A stretch of DNA of 48,004 nt from Desulfobacteraceae bacterium (lineage in GTDB: Bacteria > Desulfobacterota > Desulfobacteria > Desulfobacterales > UBA2174), in assembly GCA_028700185.1 (NCBI GenBank), contig JAQVTF010000007.1:1-48004 (forward strand), read 5' to 3'. A program made the translations under genes and the position numbers. Shown here piece after piece: positions 27,546 to 36,933 of this stretch. Under the pieces are notes generated by a model. The model made no database searches. It was given only the letters and a program-made list of their open reading frames with translations, and was not told the DNA's origin. Within the stretch, counting starts at the first letter, position 1, and every line of letters begins with the position of its first letter.

Positions 27546-28298
27546 ATGTTGATCCATTTGAACCATCAGCGGTTCAGTCGCCTGATCGGCTTGGTGATGG
27601 TTGCCCTGACGACCCTGCTGTTTCCCTTTCCGGCGGTCGCCTTGGCAGACGGGCGTCCGCCGGCCCATCGCATCGGTGGTCATGGCCCCCACGCCGTCCA
27701 CGGTCATTTTCGTGGGGCGCATGCCGGCCCGCGACACCTCCCTCTGCACCGCCCTGCTCCCCGTGTCAGAGCCCATGGGGTTCATGGCGGAAATCATCCG
27801 GTGCGCCCGGCCCGCGGTTTTTATCGCGGTGGGCTCGGGGCGCCGCACTTCATTCGCACCGGGCACCACCATGGCCCGATCCGTCGAGGGAGCTTCAGGG
27901 GGCGGCCGCCGGTGGGCGCCATCCTGGCGTCCCTGCCCCTGGGCTTTTTGACCCTGGCCGTCGGCTCGTCCTTTTACTACCACCATGGGGATGTCTTCTT
28001 CCGGCCCGTGGCGACCGGTTACTTGGTGGTGGATCCGCCGCGGGCAGTGGCGCGGCAGGCGACTCCGGCGCCTCCACCGGTCCGCAGCGACGATCAGGTG
28101 GTGGTCACTGCGCCGCGGCTCAACGTGCGCAGCGGTCCGGGCAGAAGCTATGAAGTGATCTCCGTCATCGATCAGGGCACTGCTCTCGAAGTGGCGGGAA
28201 GTGCCCCCGATTGGCTTTACGTTGACCTTGGCGACGGCCGTTTCGGCTGGGTCCAACAGACCTATACCGCGTCGCTTTTTGCCTCGGTGAACGGGTGA
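27546..28298 (+). CDS. Exported His-rich protein with SH3b domain
   Basis: This 250-aa protein has a Sec signal peptide (about residues 1-35). A His/Gly/Arg/Pro-rich low-complexity region spans about 36-120. A hydrophobic segment and an FYYHHGDVFFRP stretch, seen in DUF6515-like exported proteins, follow. The C-terminal bacterial SH3 domain (about 185-245) has LNVRSGPGRSYEVI. SH3b domains usually bind cell-wall or surface ligands, and the histidines could bind metal. The ATG at 27546 follows AAGGAGGT. It ends the sigma operon and is followed by a strong terminator. Confidence 0.83.
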   Translation: MLIHLNHQRFSRLIGLVMVALTTLLFPFPAVALADGRPPAHRIGGHGPHAVHGHFRGAHAGPRHLPLHRPAPRVRAHGVHGGNHPVRPARGFYRGGLGAPHFIRTGHHHGPIRRGSFRGRPPVGAILASLPLGFLTLAVGSSFYYHHGDVFFRPVATGYLVVDPPRAVARQATPAPPPVRSDDQVVVTAPRLNVRSGPGRSYEVISVIDQGTALEVAGSAPDWLYVDLGDGRFGWVQQTYTASLFASVNG

Positions 28299-28322
28299 AA
28301 GGATAACGGCTCGTGCATTCCG

Positions 28323-28360
28323 GCGCCGGGGCCTTTTTTCAAAGGTCCCGGCGCTGTTTT
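28323..28360 (+). terminator. Rho-independent terminator of the sigma-factor operon
   Basis: A 14-base-pair stem (arms 28323-28336 and 28341-28354, one G-T wobble) encloses a 4-base TTTC loop and is followed by TGTTTT. It begins 25 bases after the SH3 gene stop and ends just before the convergent ilvD stop. It reads on the plus strand; in the other direction there is no T-run. Confidence 0.85.
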
Positions 28361-28362
28361 GA

Positions 28363-30123
28363 TCAGATCGTGAACACCGCGCCTTTGTCCGCCGAAGTGA
28401 CGAACTGCAGGTAGCGCGCCAGCCATCCGTGCTGCACCTTGGGCTGGAAGGGGGGAATCTTTTCCTGACGGGCCGCCAGGGTCTCGGGATCCAGTTGCAC
28501 GTCGATGGTGCACGCATGGGCGTCGATGTGAATGGCGTCGCCGTTTTTAAGGGCTGCCAGGGGACCACCGGCCGCGGCTTCAGGCGACACATGGCCCACG
28601 CACAATCCCCGGGTGCCGCCGGAAAATCGACCGTCGGTGACCAGAGCCGCCCGGATGCCGGCCCCCTGGAGGGCCGCGGTGGGCGAGAGCATTTCCTGCA
28701 TCCCCGGGCCGCCCCGGGGCCCCTCGTAACGGATCACCACCACATCGCCGTCCTTGACCTTGCCGTCCAGAATGCCCTTGAGCGCCGTTTCCTGGGAATC
28801 GTAGATCTTGGCCGGACCGGTGAATGCCATCATGTCCGCGGCCACGCCGGCGGTTTTGACCACCGCACCATCCGGGGCCAGGTTGCCGAAGAGCACCGCC
28901 AACCCCCCCCGGGGGCTGAAGGCCTCGGAGACCGGGTGGATCACGTCGCCGTCGGGCTCGGGGGCCGACTCCACCACGTCCTGCAGATGACCGTAGATGG
29001 TTCGGGCGCCGAGGGTGAGGGCGCTCTTGCCATGGCGGTGAATCTCCCGCAGCAGGGCCGCCATGCCGCCGACGCGGTGAAAATCCTCGATATGCACATC
29101 GAGTCGTGACGGGGAGATCTTGCAGATGCACGGCGTGCGGTCCGAGATGCGGTTGATGCGGGCCAAATCGTAGTCGACACCGGCGCTGGCGGCCAGGGCG
29201 AGGGTGTGGAGGACCGTGTTGGTGCTGCCCCCCATGGCCATGTCGGCCACGAAGGCGTTGTCGATGGCTTGGCGGGTGACGATGTCCAGGGGCCGGATGT
29301 TTTCCTTGGCGCAACGTTTGAGCATGCGGGCCGCGTCGCGCACGATGCGCAGACGCCGGGGATTGAGCTTGGTGCGGGTGTGGTTGCGGTCCGCCCAGAT
29401 TTCCGCCGTGATGGTGCCGTTTCCCGGCAGGGCCAAGCCGAGGATTTCCCCGAGGCAGTTCATCGAGTTGGCGGTGAACATGCCGGCGCATGACCCGCAA
29501 CCCGGACAACTGGTTTCCGCCAGACGGCGCAAGGCATTGAGGTCCATCTTGCCGGCGGCATGGGCACCGACGCCTTCGAAGACCGTGATGAGATCGCCCC
29601 CGGCGGCCGAGGCCAGCATGGGGCCGCCCGAGACATAGACCGCCGGCAGATTGACGCGCACCATGGCGTTGTACATGGCCGGCACGATTTTGTCGCAGTT
29701 GCCGATGGCCATCCAGGCATCACAGGGATGGGCGGCGAGAATCGTCTCGATCTGGTCACTGATCAGCTCCCGGCTCGGCAGGGAATACTTCATGCCGAAG
29801 TGCCCCATGGCGATGCCGTCGCAGACCGCCCCGCCGATGTTGGCATACCAGACGTTGAATCCCTGCCGGCGGAGCTCGCGGCAGGCGATGTCCCCCAGCA
29901 TGTTCAGGTGGGCGTGGCCCGGAATCTGGGTGGTGTAGCTGTTGATGACCGTGACGAAGGGTTTTTTCAGATCGCTCAGACGGCTGATGACGCCCGCGGC
30001 TTTCATCAGCGAAGCCCCCGGCAGCATCGGGGCGCCCTCGGCCACGATGCGGCTTCCCCGCCGGCGCAAGGCATCGATGCCGGCGTTGATGACTGGTTTG
30101 CGTTGTTTCGCTTTAGCTCCCAT
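28363..30123 (-). CDS. ilvD: Dihydroxy-acid dehydratase, [4Fe-4S] type
   Basis: This 586-aa enzyme of valine, leucine and isoleucine synthesis dehydrates 2,3-dihydroxy acids to 2-oxo acids. Cluster cysteines are Cys143 in GNCDKI and Cys212 in the CPGCGSCAG region. The [13 protein letters not shown] segment matches the E. coli-type oxygen-sensitive [4Fe-4S] enzymes rather than the three-cysteine [2Fe-2S] class. [14 protein letters not shown] and [11 protein letters not shown] are intact. The protein is about 30 residues shorter than E. coli IlvD. The ATG at 30123 follows AGGAG; the frame extends 40 codons upstream without family similarity. Confidence 0.95.
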   Translation of the reverse strand: MGAKAKQRKPVINAGIDALRRRGSRIVAEGAPMLPGASLMKAAGVISRLSDLKKPFVTVINSYTTQIPGHAHLNMLGDIACRELRRQGFNVWYANIGGAVCDGIAMGHFGMKYSLPSRELISDQIETILAAHPCDAWMAIGNCDKIVPAMYNAMVRVNLPAVYVSGGPMLASAAGGDLITVFEGVGAHAAGKMDLNALRRLAETSCPGCGSCAGMFTANSMNCLGEILGLALPGNGTITAEIWADRNHTRTKLNPRRLRIVRDAARMLKRCAKENIRPLDIVTRQAIDNAFVADMAMGGSTNTVLHTLALAASAGVDYDLARINRISDRTPCICKISPSRLDVHIEDFHRVGGMAALLREIHRHGKSALTLGARTIYGHLQDVVESAPEPDGDVIHPVSEAFSPRGGLAVLFGNLAPDGAVVKTAGVAADMMAFTGPAKIYDSQETALKGILDGKVKDGDVVVIRYEGPRGGPGMQEMLSPTAALQGAGIRAALVTDGRFSGGTRGLCVGHVSPEAAAGGPLAALKNGDAIHIDAHACTIDVQLDPETLAARQEKIPPFQPKVQHGWLARYLQFVTSADKGAVFTI

Positions 30124-30308
30124 CAAGTTTCTCCTCAGGGTGGACCACGGTTTGCCGAAAAGAGGGATTGCGCCGTGGCCGGGGTTGGGGAAAAGGACGC
30201 AATTTATCCGAATGGGCAATAGGTTAGGCCATAATCGGTCCAACTGTCAATTGCCCGTCGAAAGGGAGGCGGCGTCGCAAGGGCGCCCGGGGTGGGCCGG
30301 ATTTTGGG

Positions 30309-30809
30309 TTACCAGGCGTAGATGCGGGCGATGGCACGGCTGAGCAGCAGGCGCAAATTGGCCGCTTCGAGGTCGCCCACCGGGCACCGGGCCTTCTTTT
30401 CTCCGCGGCTCATGGTCATGAAGAAGCCGTACTGCTCGCCCTTGTTGAAAAGCAGAACGCTCTTGGGGCTTTTGCCGTCGCCGGTGTCGCCGTGCGCCTT
30501 GTTGGGATCGTGCACGATCTTGCAAGGCTGGCCGCGCAGGCCGTCGAGGATTTGCTGAAGGTCCACCTCGGAGAGCTTCATCGAGACCTTGTTGGGCCAG
30601 TCGTAGACCATGTTGCCATGGAGATCGGACTTGCCGGCGGCGTTGGCCATTTCCACCATCACGAACCCTTTTTTCATCACCCGGATTTCCCCGGATTGGG
30701 TCTTGAAGTGGTCTCCGGCAAAAAATGCCGGTTGCAGGGTGAACTGGATGGCGCCGGTGCGGGTGTGAATCTTGAGTGCCGGGAGTTGAACCCGCGGTTG
30801 CTGACTCAT
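30309..30809 (-). CDS. Conserved-looking protein of unknown function in the bd-like/octaheme operon
   Basis: This 166-aa soluble protein has no signal peptide and no motif that I recognise. It looks like alternating beta-rich and helical segments with many Lys, Phe and Gly residues, ending in an amphipathic helix (LEAANLRLLLSRAIARIYAW). It begins 28 bases after the octaheme cytochrome gene stop, so it is probably the third gene of that operon. The pattern weakly recalls small nucleic-acid-binding beta-sheet folds, but I would not assign a function. The 185 bases between it and ilvD hold no gene that I can see. Confidence 0.6.
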   Translation of the reverse strand: MSQQPRVQLPALKIHTRTGAIQFTLQPAFFAGDHFKTQSGEIRVMKKGFVMVEMANAAGKSDLHGNMVYDWPNKVSMKLSEVDLQQILDGLRGQPCKIVHDPNKAHGDTGDGKSPKSVLLFNKGEQYGFFMTMSRGEKKARCPVGDLEAANLRLLLSRAIARIYAW

Positions 30810-30837
30810 GACTCTGTCCTCCGCAATGCTCGGGTCT

Positions 30838-33492
30838 TTAATTTTCGCTTTTGATCATTCCTTCGTGGTGAACTGAAAAGTCCATTTCGATGCCGTGGCA
30901 GACCGTGCAGTGGCCCTGGGCGCCGATGGGACGGCGGTTGCCCTGGTACTGCAAGGGTTGCAGGTTGTCCCGGTCATGACCGTACCAGCGGTTGAAGGCC
31001 GGGTAAACGGCGTGGGGGGCACCATGGCAGGCGGCACATTGCAGGCTGCCCGTATCGTCGGTGCGCACCCGGTACAATTCCTCGAATCCCCCGGTCCACT
31101 GGTTGAAAGCGGAGACTTCGCCCGGATCGGGGCGGATAAAGGCTTCGGTGTGGCAGCCGGTACAGTCGGGCTGCTGGAGCCACGGGGTGCGGCCCACCAC
31201 TTCCTCCAGGTCCGCCACGGTACGCGGTGCCAGATGGGCCATGAGCCGTTCGGCGCCCGCCTTGCCCGCCTCGTTCTCCTTTTTCAAAAGACTCAAGGCG
31301 TGATCTTCCAGGGTGCCATGGCAGTGGGTGCAGTCCAGGCTGTCGGCGTGGGCGCCCCGCAGACAGGTGGTGGGGCCGGCCGGATCGGAGGGGTGGCACA
31401 TGGCGCAGGCATCCGCCCCCTGGCCGGTGAGATAGTTGGCGTGCCATCCGTGAATGGCGGCGGGGAAATTGAGCAGGCCGGGCTGACCGGCCGTGCCCAG
31501 GACCGGGTCCTGATGACAGCTCTGGCAAAGGCGCGGCTTTCCGGCCTCGGCGGCCGCCAGGAGGCCGGTGCCGCTGTGTTTGTCGTGAACCTTGAGGATG
31601 CGCCGGGCGGTCTCTTCGGTGAACCCGGCCCGGTTTTCCACCCGCCAGCCGCCGCCGTGGCACTTGGCGCAGCCCATTTCGGTGCTGGTGGGCACCACCA
31701 CCCGGGTCCGGGCCAGTATTTGCCCGCTTTGCCGTTCGCGGGCCTCCACGGTGCAGATCGGGTACGGATGGTAGCGGCCGTCCCGGTAAGGCGCCATGGG
31801 GATCAAGGTGGCGGCGAACATCATCTTTTCCTCGTCCAGCTTCATCTCACCGGAGACCCGGTTACCGGAAAGGCCCACCCCTTCGGGCAGATCCTCATCG
31901 AGGCCGAAGTTGGACCGGGCGTGTTTCCAGAACGACACCTGTTTTTCCGGGTGCTCAAAGCCCGCCTCCACCCGGTAGACGAGGGTCACCTCCTCGGTGA
32001 CCACCTCGGGCAGTTCGCCTCGCCGGATGAGCTGGGCATGCAGATCGTTGGCCGGGGGCAGGATCACCCACCAGGGATCGCTGTCGCTCAGGCAGTGCAT
32101 CCCCATGTTGTTCCAGGCGAGGAGCACGTATTCGTCGTTTTCCGCGTCAAAGGGGGGGATGTCGAGGGCCGGGGTTTGCGGTTCGGCGGCCGGTGGCGTC
32201 TCGGGGGGCCGTCCGTGGAGCTTTTGCCGCAGGTAGGCGGCCAAGGCGCGGCGTTCCTCGGCGTTGCCGAAAAACGGCGGCATATAGGGCGCCACCCGTC
32301 CCTGCCCCACCAGTTGGGCATCGAGGCCGGCTTCGGTGAATTCGGCCGTCAAAGGGACGATGTCGTTCATCGGGCCGCCAACGGCGTGGCAGGCGCTGCA
32401 CTGGAGGCGAAAGAGTTCACCGCCGGCGATGGTCGGATCGGCGTTGTCCACCGTTTTGACGCGAGCCCAGCGGGCGGTTTGCAGGAAAGGCGCCTCCTGC
32501 AGTTCGGCGGCTTCGGCCCGGGTGACGGCGTTGGCATACATGAATCCGTGGATTACCCAGGGGCGGCGGCCCGCCTCCCGGACGAACTCGAAGCTGCCCA
32601 TGTGGGCGAAGCCGAGCAGCGCCACCGCCACGGCCAGCAGTTGATGAACCGACCGCGGCAGCTTGGCCACCGCCAGCAAGCCCCCGATCAGGAGCATCGG
32701 CGTCAGCCAGACGAAGCGCCGCAGCCAGGGGGCCACTTCCCGGGCCCGTTCAAGGATCATCGTTTCCTGGGCTTCGGGCAGCGCCCGGACGTACCAGAGC
32801 CCCGACAGGATCATCACCACGAAGGGGGCCAGCACCCAGACGGCACTGTAGCGCACCACCCGCTGGCGTAAACCGGTATCCCGCTGCCAGGCCCCGGTGA
32901 GCATGCCGAACATGCCGGCGATCATCGCCGCCAGGGAAGTGCGAAACACCACCGATGGCCAGAAGCTTTCGTTGAAGAATCCGGACCAGAAATTGCCGTT
33001 TTCCAGCCAGCCGCCCGGGGTGAGCATGAAGGCGATGATGCCGCTGATGAGAAACAGCGACAACCAGGCGAAAACGAAGTAGAACCAGCCGATGATCTCA
33101 TGGTCCCGCTGGGCCATGGTGTCGAACTTGTAGTAGTAGACGAGCAGGGCCACGATTTCGCCCAAAAAGCAGACCCATTCGGCGGCCCAGCCGAAGACGA
33201 AGGTGTGAATCAGGGTGCTGGTGGCTGAGGGGTTGAGCAGGGCGATGGTCCACCAGATGCCCACTCCCGAGATCCCGCCGAAAACCATGGTCAGCAGGAG
33301 AAAAAAACGGGCATGCCCCTTGAGAAAACTACGCAGGGCCGCATCACCGGTACGCCGAGCCCGTCGCTCCACCATGACCAGCCAGAGCCCCCCACCGACG
33401 GCGAAATGGCTCACGAAGACGTGGGTCACGGCCACCAGGGCGATCCAGAAACCGCCCCCCGTGGTTGCCAGATCCCAAACCGGGTAGTTCAT
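30838..33492 (-). CDS. Cytochrome bd-like membrane subunit fused to octaheme c domain
   Basis: This 884-aa fusion protein begins with a membrane domain (about residues 15-320) that resembles CydA. It has His24/His29 in the first helix, Glu105 and Glu112 in a FGWAAEWVCFLGE helix and the CydA-like signature EAGRRPW near 306-312. A class I cytochrome c-like domain follows with CSACH at 365-369. Next come a non-heme domain containing NNMGMHC and a C-terminal region with seven more CxxCH motifs (CAKCH, CQSCH, CAMCH, CTHCH, CTGCH, CAACH, CTVCH). It probably moves electrons between quinol or the membrane b hemes and periplasmic c hemes. A His at the usual b558 position is not obvious. The start follows AAGGAGG. 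Confidence 0.85.
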   Translation of the reverse strand: MNYPVWDLATTGGGFWIALVAVTHVFVSHFAVGGGLWLVMVERRARRTGDAALRSFLKGHARFFLLLTMVFGGISGVGIWWTIALLNPSATSTLIHTFVFGWAAEWVCFLGEIVALLVYYYKFDTMAQRDHEIIGWFYFVFAWLSLFLISGIIAFMLTPGGWLENGNFWSGFFNESFWPSVVFRTSLAAMIAGMFGMLTGAWQRDTGLRQRVVRYSAVWVLAPFVVMILSGLWYVRALPEAQETMILERAREVAPWLRRFVWLTPMLLIGGLLAVAKLPRSVHQLLAVAVALLGFAHMGSFEFVREAGRRPWVIHGFMYANAVTRAEAAELQEAPFLQTARWARVKTVDNADPTIAGGELFRLQCSACHAVGGPMNDIVPLTAEFTEAGLDAQLVGQGRVAPYMPPFFGNAEERRALAAYLRQKLHGRPPETPPAAEPQTPALDIPPFDAENDEYVLLAWNNMGMHCLSDSDPWWVILPPANDLHAQLIRRGELPEVVTEEVTLVYRVEAGFEHPEKQVSFWKHARSNFGLDEDLPEGVGLSGNRVSGEMKLDEEKMMFAATLIPMAPYRDGRYHPYPICTVEARERQSGQILARTRVVVPTSTEMGCAKCHGGGWRVENRAGFTEETARRILKVHDKHSGTGLLAAAEAGKPRLCQSCHQDPVLGTAGQPGLLNFPAAIHGWHANYLTGQGADACAMCHPSDPAGPTTCLRGAHADSLDCTHCHGTLEDHALSLLKKENEAGKAGAERLMAHLAPRTVADLEEVVGRTPWLQQPDCTGCHTEAFIRPDPGEVSAFNQWTGGFEELYRVRTDDTGSLQCAACHGAPHAVYPAFNRWYGHDRDNLQPLQYQGNRRPIGAQGHCTVCHGIEMDFSVHHEGMIKSEN

Positions 33493-33493
33493 G

Positions 33494-34552
33494 TCAGCCC
33501 TCCTTGGCGGCCCGGAAGGCCAGCTTGAGCATGTAGACCACGCAACCGATGCCCACGGCGAAAACGGCCAGAAACAGAATCAGGGGAGAGACCTGGGGGA
33601 CCACGGTGAGCGTTTCGGGGTGAAAGACGCCGTCCAGGTAACCGATGCGCACGATCTCGCGCATCACGGCCATGATGGTCACGGTGACCACCAGCCAGAG
33701 GGCGGCGGACCGAACCTTTTTCTGGAACGCGTGGACCACCGCCCAGACCCCCGTGGCGATGCCGGCCACCAGCAGGGCCGAGGCCAGGGGGCTGCCCCCC
33801 ATGAAACGACGCATCACGTCCTCACGCAGGGCCATGAGCCACCAGAGGCCCGCTGCCATCTGGATCAGGCTGCCATGGGTGAAAAAGCGCAGCGCCCAGT
33901 CCCGGGCCGCCGCGGCCCCTTCAATGCCCCTGCGGGCGCGCGTGTCCTGGACCAGGGCGGCGAAAAGCCCACCCACGGCCACAGCCCCCACCATCATGTG
34001 GAGCCAGCGGGGCCAGAGGGTCGGTTCGCCGAGGTTGAGCCAGGCGCCGGAGGGATTTTCGAATCCGGCAATCCAGCGTTCCGGCCTCAGCGCCAGGGTG
34101 TTGTTGTTGGCGAACATGAAGCTCACGTAGAGCAGCAGTCCCACCGCCAGCAGGGACCACAGGGGACGCAGGGGCGTCTCGTAGCGGTAGTAAACGCCGT
34201 AGGCGGCGTAGTAGCCCACGATGAGCACCGGGATGATCGCCAGCCACCAACGGGCCATGAGGATACTGCTGGTGTAAAACAGATGCCCGTAGAGGACCTG
34301 GAGAAAAAGCAGGGGGGCCACCCCGGCGTTGACCGCCAGGGCCACGAGGGTGGGCACCCGGCCGGCCATGTCGCGGGCCACCGATTCGCCACCGGTGCCC
34401 GGCCGGGCGGCTCCCAGCAACGTGACCACCGCGCCGCCGAACATGGCGTTCATCAGGAGGATGTGGGCGGTGAAAGTGACGGTCAGCAGGACCTGGAACC
34501 AGCCCCAGCCCACCTGCAAGACATCGGGTCGTGGAATGAGATTCGGTGGCAT
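33494..34552 (-). CDS. CydA-like second membrane subunit
   Basis: This 352-aa polytopic membrane protein (about nine helices) is encoded one base upstream of the bd-like/octaheme gene. Its first helix has His30 in TAHILLMNAMFGG, parallel to the first helix of its partner. A later helix reads WLHMMVGAVAVGG, resembling the CydA helix that carries the b558 histidine, which the partner seems to lack. The two proteins probably form a heterodimer of CydA-like subunits in which heme ligands are divided. No CydB or CydX homologue is nearby. The function is inferred from the pair. Confidence 0.78.
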   Translation of the reverse strand: MPPNLIPRPDVLQVGWGWFQVLLTVTFTAHILLMNAMFGGAVVTLLGAARPGTGGESVARDMAGRVPTLVALAVNAGVAPLLFLQVLYGHLFYTSSILMARWWLAIIPVLIVGYYAAYGVYYRYETPLRPLWSLLAVGLLLYVSFMFANNNTLALRPERWIAGFENPSGAWLNLGEPTLWPRWLHMMVGAVAVGGLFAALVQDTRARRGIEGAAAARDWALRFFTHGSLIQMAAGLWWLMALREDVMRRFMGGSPLASALLVAGIATGVWAVVHAFQKKVRSAALWLVVTVTIMAVMREIVRIGYLDGVFHPETLTVVPQVSPLILFLAVFAVGIGCVVYMLKLAFRAAKEG

Positions 34553-34651
34553 GAGATCATCCTGGATGTGGTGGAAGCGACACTCGGGGCCGAAAATCCG
34601 AAAGGATGGCGCCGGATCCGCAGCCGTCGCGATGGTGGAGATGACAAGTTT

Positions 34652-34960
34652 TCAGTTATCATTGTCAACTTTAGTTGTCAATGAAACCCCGGATTCGTAG
34701 AGTGACCGCCAGAGCCGATGGAATTCGGCCGGATTGGCCTGGTTGAGGGTCGCCGGGATCGGCAGGAAGCGGTTGGCAGGGATGAAACGGCTCATCATCC
34801 CGATGAAATGGGAATAGTCCCGGAAATCGGAGCGGGGGTAGACGGTGAGGCGGCGCAGGCCGTGGCGGTGGGAGAACTGGAACATCACCCAGTTTTCCGG
34901 CTCTTCGATAACCCCCCGGTACCCGGAGCGGTATTTTTGCAGGCAGATGATCCGCAGCAC
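34652..34960 (-). CDS. Small basic protein of unknown function
   Basis: This 102-aa open frame starts with a GTG 9 bases after the MFS gene stop. It is rich in Arg, Phe and Tyr (HRHGLRRLTVYPRSDFRDYS) and has no signal peptide, helix or motif that I recognise. No good ribosome site precedes the GTG, so expression may depend on coupling to the MFS gene. It may be a real conserved protein or a fortuitous frame. Confidence 0.5.
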   Translation of the reverse strand: MLRIICLQKYRSGYRGVIEEPENWVMFQFSHRHGLRRLTVYPRSDFRDYSHFIGMMSRFIPANRFLPIPATLNQANPAEFHRLWRSLYESGVSLTTKVDNDN

Positions 34961-34969
34961 GGCTTTTGT

Positions 34970-36355
34970 TTACGTCGATGCCTCGCCGGACCGCAGGCGG
35001 CCCCGGGAGAGGGAGAGAAAAATGCCCAGCACGCAGAGCACCGAGAAGATCCACAAGGCGATGCGGGCGCTTTCGACGAACAGCTCCGGCGCGGCGGACG
35101 TGGCCAGGCGGCCCATGCGGCTGGCGATGATCAGGGTGGCGATGCCCATGGACAGCATCTGACCCAGCAGCCGCATGGTCCCCACGGCCCCGGCGGCGAC
35201 ACCGTAGTAACGCTGCTCAACGGCTCCCATGATTGCGTTCACGTTGGGGGAAGAAAACAGGGCGAACCCCAGACCGAGGAGAATGAGGCAGGCCACGATG
35301 AACGTCAGGGGGCTGGTGCCGTCTAGGACGGTGAGCAGCATCAGGCCCGTTGCGGTGAGGCCCATGCCGAGGGAAGCGATATACCCCGGCTCGATCCGGT
35401 CCGAGAGGCGGCCGGCCAAGGGGGAGAACAACGCCATCATCACCGGTTGGCTCATCATCACCAGCCCGGCGCTCCGGGGATCGAGCCCCTTGACCTGTTG
35501 GAGGTAGATGCTCATGAGGAAGGTGACGGCGAAGGTGGCCGCGTAGTGAACCAGGGCGGCCAGGCAGGAGAAGGAGAAGACCCGGCTGCGGGAAAACAGG
35601 CGGACATCGAACACCGGGGCGCCGGTACGGAGCTGCCAGATGGCGAAACCGCCCAGGCAGATCAGACCGGTAAAGACCAGGGTGGCGCCCACCGTCGATG
35701 GAGGGCGCGACAGGCCGAGCATCAGAAACGTCAGGGCGGCGGCATAGATCAGGGACCCGGGCCAATCGAAGGGCTCGCCCCGCGCCTCGGCCCACTCACT
35801 GCGCAGCCAGCCGAGGGTCAGTCCCACCGCCGCCAGGCCCAGCGGCACCACCGACCAGAAGACCGCCGGCCAGCCAAACCAATCGGTGAGCAGCCCGCCG
35901 GCGAACGGCCCGCAGGAAAGTCCCACGTAGACGGCGGCCACGTTGACCCCCAGGACCGTACCGCGCTTTTGCGCCGGATAGACAGCGGTGACGATGGCGA
36001 TGCCGGTGGCAAAGAGCATGGCGCTGCCGACCCCCTGAACGATCCGCGCGCCGATGAGCAGAGCCGCGCTGTCGGCGAGGGCGCAAAGTCCCGAGGACAG
36101 GGTGAAAATGAGGTTGCCCCAAATGAAGACACGCCGCCGCCCGTAGATGTCCGCTGCCCGTCCGGCCGGCACCAGGGCCACGGCCGCGGCGAGCAGGTAG
36201 GCGTTGGCCACCCAGCTCAACACCACGGCGTCGATGCCGAAATCGGCCTCGATGGCCGGCATGGCGATATGCACCGCCGAGCCCATGAACGGCGTTAAAA
36301 AGGCGCTCAACGCGGCGATGAGGAGCGCGGCATGTCGGATGGCGCGGGGATTCAT
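34970..36355 (-). CDS. MFS transporter, DHA2-like exporter
   Basis: This transporter of about 461 aa belongs to the major facilitator superfamily and has 12-14 helices. Motif A, GRAADIYGRRRVF, follows the second helix. Size and the PAGRAADIYG/FAGGLLTDWFGW features suggest a drug:H+ antiporter of the DHA2 type. The substrate is unknown. I prefer the ATG at 36355 (MNPRAIRHAALL), which begins shortly before the first helix; an in-frame ATG at 36409 would add 18 residues. A small unknown gene follows immediately. Confidence 0.88.
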   Translation of the reverse strand: MNPRAIRHAALLIAALSAFLTPFMGSAVHIAMPAIEADFGIDAVVLSWVANAYLLAAAVALVPAGRAADIYGRRRVFIWGNLIFTLSSGLCALADSAALLIGARIVQGVGSAMLFATGIAIVTAVYPAQKRGTVLGVNVAAVYVGLSCGPFAGGLLTDWFGWPAVFWSVVPLGLAAVGLTLGWLRSEWAEARGEPFDWPGSLIYAAALTFLMLGLSRPPSTVGATLVFTGLICLGGFAIWQLRTGAPVFDVRLFSRSRVFSFSCLAALVHYAATFAVTFLMSIYLQQVKGLDPRSAGLVMMSQPVMMALFSPLAGRLSDRIEPGYIASLGMGLTATGLMLLTVLDGTSPLTFIVACLILLGLGFALFSSPNVNAIMGAVEQRYYGVAAGAVGTMRLLGQMLSMGIATLIIASRMGRLATSAAPELFVESARIALWIFSVLCVLGIFLSLSRGRLRSGEAST

Positions 36356-36497
36356 GTCGGCCGCCAGTGTAACCGGCAATCCCAGGGAAAATCCAGCCCC
36401 GATTTGCATGCGGTGGTTCGTTGACCCGATTCAGGGGATCTGATAGCCTACCTCATTTCATTTGCCGCGGGCTGAGACGGTGGACCGGAAGGAGCGC

Positions 36498-36923
36498 ATG
36501 AAAACCATCTGTGTGATCGACGGGCAAGGCGGGGGGATCGGCAGTGCGCTGATCCGGCAAATCAAGGCCCGCTACGGAGAGTCCATTGAAATCCTTGCGC
36601 TGGGTACCAATGCCATCGCCACGGCGCAAATGCTCAAGGCCAAGGCCAACCGGGGGGCTTCGGGGGAAAATGCCATCGTCCAGACGGTGCGTCGGGTCGA
36701 TTTGATCCTCGGTCCCATCGGTATTATCATGGCCCATAGCATGATGGGGGAGGTGACGGTCCCCATGGCCGAAGCCGTGGCCAGCAGTGGATGTCCCAAG
36801 ATCCTGCTGCCCCTTTCCCAGGAACGGGTGGCCATTGTCGGGGCGCCCGCCATCCCGTTGCCACGACTCATCGAACAACTCATTGAAGAGCACCTGGTCC
36901 CATTTCTGGGGCAGGGCGTGTAA
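36498..36923 (+). CDS. DUF3842 family protein
   Basis: This 141-aa protein is of the DUF3842 family. The N-terminal strand-loop-helix VIDGQGGGIGSAL is a dinucleotide-binding-like glycine loop, and the rest looks like a small Rossmann fold. The function is unknown. It starts at the ATG at 36498 after GGAAGGAG and is followed after 10 bases by cooT, a pairing I know from anaerobes. A shared role in metal or cofactor handling is inference. Confidence 0.85.
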   Translation: MKTICVIDGQGGGIGSALIRQIKARYGESIEILALGTNAIATAQMLKAKANRGASGENAIVQTVRRVDLILGPIGIIMAHSMMGEVTVPMAEAVASSGCPKILLPLSQERVAIVGAPAIPLPRLIEQLIEEHLVPFLGQGV

Positions 36924-36933
36924 GGACGCGGAA

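Noticed and set aside
30895-32871. 658-codon plus-strand frame opposite the octaheme gene
   Set aside because: The minus-strand frame has eight CxxCH motifs and CydA-like helices. The plus-strand product has low-complexity composition and no domains.
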